This document shows positions 1 through 7,301 of a DNA stretch of 17,641 nt, piece by piece. This stretch comes from an uncultured Collinsella sp. (GTDB lineage Bacteria > Actinomycetota > Coriobacteriia > Coriobacteriales > Coriobacteriaceae): assembly GCA_900549185.1 (NCBI GenBank), contig URNM01000025.1:1-17641 (forward strand), in the 5' to 3' direction. Below the pieces are notes generated by a model, which worked only from the letters and a program-made list of their open reading frames with translations, was not told the DNA's origin and made no database searches. Position 1 is the stretch's first letter, and each line of letters opens with the position of its first letter. The position numbers and the translations under genes were made by a program.

Positions 1-845
1 CTTACGGTCTGGCCGTACATCACCGGCAAAAAGCGGTCGAGCTCGGGCGTGACGATACGCGCATCCACCATCTCGAGCAGCGCCGCCAGTTTGCTGTCGT
101 CCTGGCTGGCGCGATAGAGCGCCACATGCATGTTGTGGACGGCCTCGTCGGTAAGCGCCAGCTCACGGCAGGGAAAGATCTCGATGCTGTCCTCATTGCC
201 GATGGTCTGGCCCGTGGAGCTCACCATGCGGCGAATGCGATCGATCTCGTCGCCGAAGAACTCAATGCGTACGGGCGCCTTCTCCTGCGCGGGGAATACC
301 TCGACGGTGTCGCCGTGCACGCGGAACAGGCCGGGCGCATCGGCGGCGCCGGCATTGGTGTAGCCCATGCCCACCAGGCGCTGCGGCACCTCGTCAAAAG
401 GAATCTCCTCGCCCACCGCAAAAGTGGTGGACTCCCAATAGCGACTCTCGACCGGCGGCACGCAGCGCAGCAGCGCGCGGGCTGAGGCAACCATGATGCA
501 GTTGTCCCCGCGCGCGATGCGCCCCAGAGCCTCGCAGCGCTGCGCCACCACGGCGTCGTCGGGCGCCTGCTCGCGCCACGGATAGTCCTTGCGCTCGGGA
601 AAACGGCACACGTGCGCTAGGCCCACGTAGGCGGCAAGGCTACGCGCGACGCGATCGGCCGCGTCCTCGCCGCTCACAATGTAGACCGTCGGGCGCGGAC
701 GGCGCGCAAACTGGGCGGCCGCCATAAGCGTTCGGCCCGACTGCGACACGGCCAGCGTCACGTCCTCGCCAGAATCGAGCCCGGCCTCGACGGTCTGCAA
801 GGCCTCGGCAGTGTAGAGCTGCGCGGCTATACGGTGAATGAGCAT
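1..845 (-). CDS. mfd: Transcription-repair coupling factor Mfd, N-terminal part (cut by window edge)
   Basis: Mfd removes RNA polymerase stalled at DNA lesions and recruits UvrA/UvrB. The visible 281 codons begin MLIHRIAAQLYTAEALQTVE and stay open to the window edge. They match the UvrB-like N-terminal module: a degenerate Walker A region (SQSGRTLMAAAQF), a segment ending IMVASARALLRCVPP, then FRVHGDTVEVFPA and VRIEFFGDEIDRIRR, motifs shared by Mfd and UvrB. The missing functional Walker A and the DYPWREQAPDD stretch favour Mfd over UvrB. The ATG at 845 was chosen because GGAGG (852-856) lies six bases upstream. The helicase and RNA polymerase-interacting parts lie outside the window. A hairpin at 876-898 lies in the leader. 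Identity is a family-pattern judgement; the domain 1 similarity to UvrB is the only ambiguity. Confidence 0.85.
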   Translation of the reverse strand, partial: MLIHRIAAQLYTAEALQTVEAGLDSGEDVTLAVSQSGRTLMAAAQFARRPRPTVYIVSGEDAADRVARSLAAYVGLAHVCRFPERKDYPWREQAPDDAVVAQRCEALGRIARGDNCIMVASARALLRCVPPVESRYWESTTFAVGEEIPFDEVPQRLVGMGYTNAGAADAPGLFRVHGDTVEVFPAQEKAPVRIEFFGDEIDRIRRMVSSTGQTIGNEDSIEIFPCRELALTDEAVHNMHVALYRASQDDSKLAALLEMVDARIVTPELDRFLPVMYGQTV

Positions 846-875
846 GCTGTTCCTCCGGCATTGCAACGCCAAAAG

Positions 876-898
876 CCCGCCGGGGCAAGCTCGGCGGG
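876..898 (-). terminator. Hairpin with short T-run in the mfd leader (terminator or attenuator)
   Basis: A perfect 7-bp stem (CCCGCCG 876-882 with CGGCGGG 892-898) is followed on the minus strand by GCTTTT. It lies about 30 bases upstream of the mfd start. It could end a transcript coming from the right or attenuate mfd. The T-run is only four bases, so strength is uncertain. Confidence 0.45.
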
Positions 899-902
899 TC
901 GT

Positions 903-922
903 ACGTCAAAGTTCATTGACGT
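903..922. repeat. Inverted repeat ACGTCAA-N6-TTGACGT
   Basis: Two perfect 7-bp arms (903-909 and 916-922) separated by six bases lie just upstream of the mfd leader hairpin. The symmetry and spacing resemble an operator for a dimeric regulator, but no binding protein can be assigned from sequence. Confidence 0.4.
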
Positions 923-1089
923 TTATGGTACCGCACGGTCCCGTGACCAAAAGCCAAAGCGACATCATGCCAAATGTTGCCCACAACGGTCTTGACAACG
1001 CGTTTTCCCAGCTTATTAATCCACTCTCCGCTTTTTGATTTGTTGTCTTCCGGCAGCGATTTACACCGTCCGCGCCCCCTGGCGAGCAT
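913..1089 (-). CDS. Possible small ORF in the mfd leader (unsure)
   Basis: A minus-strand ORF of 58 codons from the ATG at 1089 reads MLARGRGRCKSLPEDNK and ends VRYHKRQ. It is basic and has a central hydrophobic stretch (VVKTVVGNIW). It sits between a possible minus-strand promoter and the hairpin at 876-898. No convincing ribosome binding site precedes it and it matches no family I recognise. It may be a leader peptide, a small protein, or chance open frame in GC-rich DNA. Confidence 0.2.
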   Translation of the reverse strand: MLARGRGRCKSLPEDNKSKSGEWINKLGKRVVKTVVGNIWHDVALAFGHGTVRYHKRQ

Positions 1090-1107
1090 TTCGAGCTGCA
1101 AAGCGCC

Positions 1108-1113
1108 TATAAT
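1108..1113 (+). promoter_or_regulatory. Candidate -10 box of the FHA gene; possibly bidirectional
   Basis: TATAAT is a perfect -10 hexamer about 55 bases before the FHA start, but the -35 position on the plus strand is poor. On the minus strand the overlapping region reads TTGAAT, 17 bases, then TATAGG. That could start a transcript toward mfd with a leader of about 250 nt. Both are pattern matches only. Confidence 0.45.
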
Positions 1114-1145
1114 TGATATTGCTTACGTATTCAATGTCACTTTTT

Positions 1146-1160
1146 GAGGAGGGGGGGGGT
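1146..1160 (+). promoter_or_regulatory. Ribosome binding site containing a nine-G tract
   Basis: GAGGA (1146-1150) runs directly into nine consecutive G (1151-1159), then T and seven bases before ATG 1168. The Shine-Dalgarno core is therefore embedded in a homopolymer whose length sets its distance to the start codon. Poly-G tracts of this length are prone to slippage. Confidence 0.7.
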
Positions 1161-1167
1161 AAAACAA

Positions 1168-2124
1168 ATGGCCGATACTCCATCTTGTGCATTGTACGCC
1201 GGGCTTAAGTCACTCGGTCGCATCAACAACGGTAACGCCGCGCAAATTCTCATGGCCGGCAACGCCCGTTACGGTGGACGCCTCATCTCCGAACGCTTGA
1301 CGGTCTCGTCGTTTATCTCGCGCGAAATCGTTCACGCTAAGCCCGGTGACCTTCCCGAGCTGCTTTTTGCACCCTTTGAACAAAGTGCGCGCCAGATACT
1401 CAACCTCATCATGCAAAACCGAGGCTCCGACCCCCAATCGCTGAGCAAGATCGTTAAGCGCTATATGGAGTCGTGCGTCCCGAACATGCAGGATGCCCTT
1501 ACCAACTGCGGCGTCGACGGCATGCTCTTTAGGAACGGCGTCGAGCGCATCGAGACCGCCGACGATAGCGACATTAAAGATCGCCTCTACATCCACCTGG
1601 TCTTTTTTATCGTTACCGGCTGTCTTGGCGACCCCGCCCGCGCCATAGAATACACCGAGTCGTTTGTGTCCGACCAGATGCTCTCGACGCTCGGCACCGT
1701 CGAGACAACCGTCACCTCGTTTTTCTCGGCTGCCGCACGCCCTACGGGAGATATTCGCCTGGGCCTGCTGCGCGTTGTGGGCAACTCGGCGCGTCCGCCG
1801 CTGCGCCCCCTATCCATGGATCCGACGGGCAGCATTATCGGATCGCTGACGGGCGACGAAAACGCCATCACTGACGTCGATTCCGATGTCTCGCGCCAGC
1901 ACCTGCGCGTTTGGCTGCAAGATGGGCGTTGGTTTGCGCAGGGCCTCGACTCCACCAACGGATCGTTTTTGATCTCGGGCGTCGCCCGCTGCCGCCAGCC
2001 TAACAAGCCGGCCCGCCGTGACCGCCCCGCCAACTTTGCCAACACCCCCGTCGAGATTCACAACGGAGATACGCTCTGCTTGGGTGCCACGACGCGCTTC
2101 TTGGTCATCCGCATCACCGACTAG
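1168..2124 (+). CDS. FHA-domain protein A with uncharacterised N-terminal domain
   Basis: The product is a 318-aa soluble protein. Residues about 1-190 form a domain I do not recognise that recurs in the second FHA protein (4317-5306). Residues about 205-318 are an FHA (phosphothreonine-reading) domain: SRQH at 242-245, STNG at 262-265 and NGD at 299-301 are in the canonical order. The usual GR dipeptide near the domain start is GS (225-226), so a main phosphate-contacting arginine is missing. ATG 1168 was preferred over an in-frame TTG at 1144 because the G-rich ribosome binding site lies between them. It is followed by a strong hairpin and then the kinase gene. The likely role, inferred from context, is recognising phosphorylated targets of that kinase. 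FHA assignment is firm; the N-terminal function is unknown. Confidence 0.85.
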   Translation: MADTPSCALYAGLKSLGRINNGNAAQILMAGNARYGGRLISERLTVSSFISREIVHAKPGDLPELLFAPFEQSARQILNLIMQNRGSDPQSLSKIVKRYMESCVPNMQDALTNCGVDGMLFRNGVERIETADDSDIKDRLYIHLVFFIVTGCLGDPARAIEYTESFVSDQMLSTLGTVETTVTSFFSAAARPTGDIRLGLLRVVGNSARPPLRPLSMDPTGSIIGSLTGDENAITDVDSDVSRQHLRVWLQDGRWFAQGLDSTNGSFLISGVARCRQPNKPARRDRPANFANTPVEIHNGDTLCLGATTRFLVIRITD

Positions 2125-2148
2125 CCCGCGCACACATTATCGACGCAC

Positions 2149-2194
2149 AAGGTGCCGTTATTTGCATCAACCCATGCAAATAACGGCACCTTTT
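2149..2194 (+). terminator. Strong terminator: perfect 17-bp inverted repeat with T-tail
   Basis: Arms 2151-2167 and 2174-2190 are perfectly complementary with a 6-nt CAACCC loop, and flanking AA/TT extends pairing to 19 bp. TTTT follows on the plus strand. It lies 26 bases after the FHA protein A stop, so it probably ends that transcript. Unlike most local terminators its stem is half AT. It leaves about 75 bases for separate kinase expression signals. Confidence 0.8.
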
Positions 2195-2268
2195 CAATTA
2201 AGTCAACGGTTGCGCTACCTTTTCACTAACATCACCGTTATGCATTTTCTTTTCGAAAGGATCGCCCC

Positions 2269-4134
2269 ATGACGTATGACACGGACATGAGTATCATCGC
2301 GTTGTCCCCCTTTGAACCAAACGCAATGTTTGCGACCTCCGAAGACCCCGATACCATTCGCCGCTTTACCACCCTGCTGGATTGCGGGGCAGTCGACGGA
2401 GGTTCCCACCATCTTCGCAAGGTCGCCAACACCGAGGGCGAGACCTTTGCACTCAAAACGCTGTGGCCTCTCGATAGCCGCGAAGAAAACGGCCCCGCCG
2501 TCACCCCTTTGGGCATCAAGACGCTCACCGAGGAATATCGCAATCTTGCGGCCGTCTCCCTGTTGAGCGGTTTTGCCAAAACCTATGGCTACGGCTACAC
2601 CGGCAACACGCCGGCCATCCTTATGGAGTGGATCGAGGGCCTGCCCCTTCGCGATGCCGTGGCAGAGCTAACCGACCCCGCCGATGGCGGCCACATTCCC
2701 GCCAACACCGTCGCCGCCATCGGAAAACGCCTGGGAGAGATTCTCCTGGGCGCCCAAAATCTCGATGCGCCGTTTGCGCACCGCGACATCTCGCTGCGCA
2801 ATATCATCATTCTCACGACGCGCCGGCCCCTTGCCCAGAAAATTGCGCACTGCAGCTTCGACCTTTGCCTGGTCGATTTGGGCAGCTCCAGCATCAAGCG
2901 CTCGGACCCTTCGTTTACCATGTCCACCGGCATCTGGCGCAACGGCACCCCTGAGTTCGCCCCGCCCGAGATGCTCTCCAACGACATCCCCGAGCTGGCG
3001 CCGCTTCGCACGTCGCCCAGCATCGATACATATGAGCTCTGCAGCGTGCTCTACACGCTCTATGCCGGTCACACGCCATATCGCCTAAACGAGCATATGG
3101 ACCAGTCACCCTACCTGTACAAGATCGAGCACGAGCCCGAGCCACTTGAGGCGCGTTTGCCCGGCGACCAAAAGCTTGTCGATGTCATCATGAGCGGCAT
3201 CCATAACGAGCAGTCCCAGCGCGCGCCGCTGTCTACGATTGTCGGCAAGCTCGATGCCTGGATTAAAGACATCGATTTTGAGCCGCGCACGCCGCTGCCC
3301 GCACCTGTCGATTTTAGCCAACAACCGAAGCCTTCCGGCTCCGACAAGGCTCAGACGCGCCACCCGCTCATCTCGCGTCGCGCTGCGCTCGCGCTCGGCG
3401 GCGTCTGCGTTGCCGGCATCGCAGCTTCTGCCCTTGCCACGGGGTGCTGGGGGCTTATCGACCTGGCGCACGGTATCAAGCCATCGCTCAACGATTACAC
3501 CTGGGAAGAACTCGCCCTGATCTCCCGCAAAATCCAAGAGGCATCTTCCAACAAAAAGGCGCTCGAGATTGCCGAAACCTACCACCTGGTAAACAGCAAG
3601 CAGTCGCTCGAAAACGAGAACACCAAGACCGTCAGGCTTTCCGACGGGGTGACCAAGGCACAAGTCCAGATCGTGGGCTTTAAGGCAGACACGTTCACCG
3701 ATGACGGCCTCCCCGCGGGCATCACCTTTATGTTCCGTACCCCCATCGCCATGCGCGCCGTAAATGACAGCGCCGCGACGGGCGGTTGGGAGCAATCGTC
3801 GCTTCGCGAATGGTTGGCGGACAGGGGCATGGCTACGCTGCCCGACGATCTCCGTAATCAGATCCGCTCGGTGCGAAAGCTTACCAACAACACCGGCGTC
3901 ACCAAAGACGCCTCCAGTATCACCGCCACCGACGACATGCTCTGGCTGCCGTCCATGAGCGAACTGTGCGGCTACCAAGCGCCCGAAACGTTCGCAGAAG
4001 GCTGCGAGTACCTTTCTGACCTCTACAGCGGAGAAGGCGATCAATACCAACTCTATCGCGAGCAGAGTGTGAGCGGTCTGACCACCAATGATGCCATGAT
4101 CCGCACCGTCGCCGGCCAAAAGATCTGCTACTAG
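2269..4134 (+). CDS. Membrane Ser/Thr protein kinase with extracellular DUF6273-like domain, shortened by in-frame TAG
   Basis: The protein has 621 residues before TAG 4132-4134. Kinase-domain landmarks are ATP-binding Lys63 (FALK), HRD 171-173 with Asn178, Asp203 in a DLG variant of DFG, and GTPEFAPPE (226-234) as the APE region; the glycine loop (40-46) is irregular. Residues about 372-394 form one membrane segment preceded by SRR, placing the kinase inside and the C-terminus outside. From about residue 408 the sequence (WEELALISRKI, VQIVGF, GITFMF, GGWEQSSLREWL) resembles DUF6273. Reading through TAG gives 48 more codons completing that domain. ATG 2269 has AAAGGA at 2256-2261. It lies between two FHA genes, so signalling through phosphothreonine is likely. 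The kinase core is complete; the sensor is clipped unless the stop is suppressed. Confidence 0.85.
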   Translation: MTYDTDMSIIALSPFEPNAMFATSEDPDTIRRFTTLLDCGAVDGGSHHLRKVANTEGETFALKTLWPLDSREENGPAVTPLGIKTLTEEYRNLAAVSLLSGFAKTYGYGYTGNTPAILMEWIEGLPLRDAVAELTDPADGGHIPANTVAAIGKRLGEILLGAQNLDAPFAHRDISLRNIIILTTRRPLAQKIAHCSFDLCLVDLGSSSIKRSDPSFTMSTGIWRNGTPEFAPPEMLSNDIPELAPLRTSPSIDTYELCSVLYTLYAGHTPYRLNEHMDQSPYLYKIEHEPEPLEARLPGDQKLVDVIMSGIHNEQSQRAPLSTIVGKLDAWIKDIDFEPRTPLPAPVDFSQQPKPSGSDKAQTRHPLISRRAALALGGVCVAGIAASALATGCWGLIDLAHGIKPSLNDYTWEELALISRKIQEASSNKKALEIAETYHLVNSKQSLENENTKTVRLSDGVTKAQVQIVGFKADTFTDDGLPAGITFMFRTPIAMRAVNDSAATGGWEQSSLREWLADRGMATLPDDLRNQIRSVRKLTNNTGVTKDASSITATDDMLWLPSMSELCGYQAPETFAEGCEYLSDLYSGEGDQYQLYREQSVSGLTTNDAMIRTVAGQKICY

Positions 4135-4281
4135 GAGCGCACCCCCAGCGCCGACTGCAGCGAAGGCGCCGACTCGACGTACTTTAACCGCGTTGGAAAA
4201 GACGGCGACGTGTTTAGCTGGGCAACACCCGGAAACAAACCGGACCAAATGACCTATGTCCTGCCCGGCTTTTGCATCTAA
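4135..4281 (+). pseudogene. Detached C-terminal end of the kinase's DUF6273-like domain (after in-frame stop)
   Basis: In the same frame as the kinase, 48 open codons follow TAG and end at TAA 4279-4281. The translation begins ERTPSADCSEG and ends TYVLPGFCI, which is how DUF6273 domains typically close (W-R-S/T-P ... GFCI). A single change of TGG to TAG, restoring Trp before ERTPS, explains the break. The original stop would sit 35 bases before the next ATG, normal operon spacing. Confidence 0.75.
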
Positions 4282-4316
4282 CACCTTCCCCGGATACCAG
4301 AAAGGAGCCTTGCATC

Positions 4317-5306
4317 ATGCGTGCGGAAACACCTTCCGAGGTGCTCTTTGATTTCCTTAAGTGCGACCTGCAGATCAATAATCGCGAAGCGGCGCGCATC
4401 TTGATTTCGGACAAACCGATGGGCTCCAAACCGGCCCCACGGTTTCGCATTGCCGAAAAGACGTTTCTATCGCGACGCGTAGTGCACGTCGTTCCGGGTA
4501 CCGACAAGATCGAGCCCGAGATGTTCGCCGATTTTTCGCAGAGCGTCCAGAACTTGGCCGCCGCTGTAAAAATCGGCAGCGGCAGCAGTCCAGCGGCCGC
4601 CAACGCTCGCCAGCAAGCCATTACGGCGCATGCCCTCGAGCGCATGACAACGTCGCTCGAACACTGGGAGCTCGATGGTTCCATCCTGCGCAATATCTTT
4701 GACCGCATCGCCGTCATGCCGGGCCTCAAGCAAAGCGACCGGCGCCTTTTGGAGCTCCTTGCGCTAACGGTCTGTGGATGCCTTGCCGATCCCAATGCCG
4801 CCGCCTCCGAGGTCAAAGACTTTGCCATAACGCGACTTTCCCAGACCTTTGGCACACTCGAGACCGCCGAAGTCGTCCAGGCGCAGGATACCAACCACAA
4901 GGTCAACGAGCCTCCTGCAAAACTGGGGCTGCTCAGGCTTGCGAAAGACGGCTCGGCCTTGCCACCGATCTATCCCTTGAGCCTCGATCCCGAGGGCACG
5001 GTTCTAGGCTCTTTTGCACACGACCGAAACGCCATCACCAATGTAGGACCCGATGTATCCCGCCGGCACCTGCGTGTAGCGTTTTCCAACGACACATGGC
5101 TCGCAAGCGGCCTTCATTCCACTAATGGAACGGTGTTAGTGACACGCAGTGGCGCAACCACCGTTATCGAAAAGCCACGCTCACTGCGCACCACCGATGA
5201 GAAGGACAAGCAGATTCCCATCCACGACGGCGACCTGCTCAAGCTGGGCTCCTCGACCGAGTTTTTGGTGCTGAAGATCTCCTCGAACGTACGCGCGCTG
5301 GCCTAG
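4317..5306 (+). CDS. FHA-domain protein B, paralogue of FHA protein A
   Basis: The product has 329 residues with the same layout as protein A. The N-terminal domain shares INNREAARILI (against INNGNAAQILM), FLSRRVVH (against FISREIVH), a DG..LRN..DRI block and CGCLADP (against TGCLGDP), then FGTLET (against LGTVET). The FHA domain (about 204-321) has SRRH 248-251, STNG 268-271 and DGD 304-306, again with GS (231-232) where most FHA domains have GR. ATG 4317 is preceded by AAAGGAG; the frame also opens upstream but inside the old kinase tail. It is likely cotranscribed with the kinase and ends before the terminator at 5337. It probably acts as a reader or scaffold for kinase-generated phosphothreonine (inference). 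Confidence 0.85.
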   Translation: MRAETPSEVLFDFLKCDLQINNREAARILISDKPMGSKPAPRFRIAEKTFLSRRVVHVVPGTDKIEPEMFADFSQSVQNLAAAVKIGSGSSPAAANARQQAITAHALERMTTSLEHWELDGSILRNIFDRIAVMPGLKQSDRRLLELLALTVCGCLADPNAAASEVKDFAITRLSQTFGTLETAEVVQAQDTNHKVNEPPAKLGLLRLAKDGSALPPIYPLSLDPEGTVLGSFAHDRNAITNVGPDVSRRHLRVAFSNDTWLASGLHSTNGTVLVTRSGATTVIEKPRSLRTTDEKDKQIPIHDGDLLKLGSSTEFLVLKISSNVRALA

Positions 5307-5336
5307 GGCCGAGCTCACACAATAAGAATCAACGCA

Positions 5337-5375
5337 AAAGAGCGCCGCTGCACACATCGCAGCGGCGCTCTTTTC
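5337..5375 (+). terminator. Terminator after the FHA/kinase cassette (usable on both strands)
   Basis: A 12-bp GC-rich stem (5341-5352 with 5360-5371) around a 7-nt loop is flanked by AAAA and TTTT, giving 16 pairable bases. It starts 30 bases after the FHA protein B stop. The flanking A and T runs make it symmetric, so it could also stop leftward transcripts. Confidence 0.88.
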
Positions 5376-5443
5376 TATGACGTGGACATCTAATTACGGA
5401 TGTAGGAGCCGACAAAACTCACGCAAGATAATTCAAACATAAA

Positions 5444-5474
5444 AGCCGCGTGGGGGTCGGGTCCCCACGCGGCT
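5444..5474 (-). terminator. Terminator of the surface-protein gene
   Basis: A 12-bp stem (5444-5455 with 5463-5474) around a 7-nt loop is followed by a T-run on the minus strand (AAAA at 5441-5444 on plus). It lies about 45 bases past the surface-protein stop and separates the two convergent units. Confidence 0.85.
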
Positions 5475-5519
5475 ATCAGGTTTGGGCTAATTAAGCCCGG
5501 AGGTAAACACTAGAAGTGA

Positions 5520-7301
5520 TTAGTGCTCGCGACGCTTGGTCATGTACATGCCCACAGCGACAGCCACGGCGCCGGTAAGGGCGGCAGCGGAGGTCACAAC
5601 AAAGGTCGGGTCGCCAGTGGTAGGAAGGGCAGCGGCGTCCTTCTTCTTGGCCTTAGCCTCGTCCTTCTTGTCAGCAGCAACCTGCTTCTTGCCCTCATCA
5701 CCCTTCTTCAAAGAATCGGACTTGGGGGTCTTAGCGGTGAAGAAGGCGTAGACAGTGGTGTCCTCGGTGATAGGAGTAGAGAAGTCAAACTTCTTGAAGG
5801 ACTCCTTGGAAGAAGACCAGCCGACAAAGTTGAAGCCATCAACGGAAGGATCGCTGGGCTGAGCAACAGTCTTGCCGTCCTCGACCTCAACAGTGGTGGT
5901 GGAACCATTAACGTAGAAATTGACCTTGTGGGTCTGGACAGCAGGCGTCTCGTTCTTGGTCCACTGGGCGTAGAACGTCACGTGGTCGCCGCCGCCCTGG
6001 ACGGGCTTGCTGAAGTCGACCGGGTCGGTACCCTTGGAGTCGTAGGTCCAGCCGGCGAAGGTGTAGCCCTCGCGGGTCGGGGCCAGGGGCTGGCGGGCGA
6101 CGCCGTCGCCGTCGGTCACACCGTGGAGAACTTCGTTGCCATCTGCGAACACACCGCCGTTGGCGACGTAGAGAACATCCTTCTCATTGTTAGCAAGCTC
6201 TGCCCACTGAGCGTAGAGCGTAACGTGCTGACCGCCACCCTTGATGGGATTGGTGAAGTCGACAGGCTCGGTGCCAGCAGCATCGTAAGTCCAACCGGTA
6301 AAGGTGTAGCCCTCGCGGGTCGGGGCAAGGGGCTGGCGGGCGACGCCGTTGCTGTCAGTGACACCCTCCATGGCCTCATTGCCATCGGCGAAAGCGCCGC
6401 CATTGGCAAAATAGAGAACCGTCTTCTCGTTGTTCTGCTTCCACTGGGCATAAACAGTCGCGTGGCCGCTGCCCGCAACGATGGTCTTCGTGAAGTCGAC
6501 GGGGTCATTTCCGTCGCGATCGTACGACCAACCAAGGAAGTCATAGCCCTCGCGGGTCGGCTGAAGCGGCAGACGTGCAATACCGTCGGTATCGGTTACA
6601 CCCTGCATAGTTTCGTTGCCATCGAAGAACGTGCCGCCATTGGCAACGTAGAGGATTTCGACAGTCTTGTCCTGCTTCACAGGCGTCCAAGCGGCGAAAA
6701 GGGTCACATGGTCGCCGCCACCGACGATCGGCTGGTTGAAGTCAACCTGGTCGGTTCCGTCGCTGTGATAATACCAACCGGCAAACACATAGCCGTCGCG
6801 CGTAGGAGCAAGCGGCTGACGAGCAATGCCATTGCTGTCAGTCTTACCCAGCATGACGTTGTTGCCGTCGGCAAACTGACCGCCATTGGCAGAGTAGGTC
6901 ACATCGAGCACATTCGAGGGAGCCTCAGTCCACTTGGCGAACAGAACAACAAAATTGCTAGCGTCGCTCAGAAGAGGCTGAGAAAAATCTACGGCATGCG
7001 TGCAAGTGTTGTCATAATACCAGCCGCCAAACACATAGCCATCGCGCACGGGAGACTCCGGCATAGAGCATACGCCCTTATCGTTAGTCTGAATGCGCAT
7101 AACGATGCTTCCGTCCGCGAAAGCGCCGCCGCCATTTTCCGCTACAAAAGTAACGGTCTTAACACCAGTAGAGGCTGCAGCAGTAGCCCCCTCGCTCGTG
7201 TTCTGAGTAGTCTCCGCCGCGATAGCAGCAACCGGCGTGGAGCTGAGCACCATACTCAAGCTCAGACCGGCTGTGATAGCAGCGTTAAGCTTCCTATTCA
7301 T
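5520..7301 (-). CDS. Sortase-anchored surface protein with five InlB B-type repeats
   Basis: The product has 593 residues. Residues 1-29 (MNRKLNAAITAG... PVAAIA) form a signal peptide cleaved near AIA/AE. Five units of about 76-81 residues (49-125, 131-206, 213-288, 293-367, 373-448) each carry xxANGG.F.DGN, PTREGYxFxGW, DPVDF and YAQW blocks, typical of the Listeria-Bacteroides (InlB B) repeat. A shorter degenerate sixth unit spans 457-523. A Lys-rich linker (527-555) leads to LPTTG (559-563), a hydrophobic segment and the tail KRREH, a class C/A sortase signal. ATG 7301 has AAAGGA upstream; the frame also extends 18 codons further but lacks a ribosome site there. The protein is likely linked to peptidoglycan and may act in adhesion; its ligand is unknown. 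Repeats 4 and 5 are nearly identical at DNA level in places. Confidence 0.9.
   Translation of the reverse strand: MNRKLNAAITAGLSLSMVLSSTPVAAIAAETTQNTSEGATAAASTGVKTVTFVAENGGGAFADGSIVMRIQTNDKGVCSMPESPVRDGYVFGGWYYDNTCTHAVDFSQPLLSDASNFVVLFAKWTEAPSNVLDVTYSANGGQFADGNNVMLGKTDSNGIARQPLAPTRDGYVFAGWYYHSDGTDQVDFNQPIVGGGDHVTLFAAWTPVKQDKTVEILYVANGGTFFDGNETMQGVTDTDGIARLPLQPTREGYDFLGWSYDRDGNDPVDFTKTIVAGSGHATVYAQWKQNNEKTVLYFANGGAFADGNEAMEGVTDSNGVARQPLAPTREGYTFTGWTYDAAGTEPVDFTNPIKGGGQHVTLYAQWAELANNEKDVLYVANGGVFADGNEVLHGVTDGDGVARQPLAPTREGYTFAGWTYDSKGTDPVDFSKPVQGGGDHVTFYAQWTKNETPAVQTHKVNFYVNGSTTTVEVEDGKTVAQPSDPSVDGFNFVGWSSSKESFKKFDFSTPITEDTTVYAFFTAKTPKSDSLKKGDEGKKQVAADKKDEAKAKKKDAAALPTTGDPTFVVTSAAALTGAVAVAVGMYMTKRREH

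Noticed and set aside
1..845. UvrB as an alternative to Mfd.
   Set aside because: UvrB starts with a functional Walker A (GVTGSGKT) and a YYDYYQPEAY block, both absent here.
3106..4284. Minus-strand open frame opposite the kinase.
   Set aside because: The kinase reading shows ordered catalytic motifs; the opposite frame shows none.
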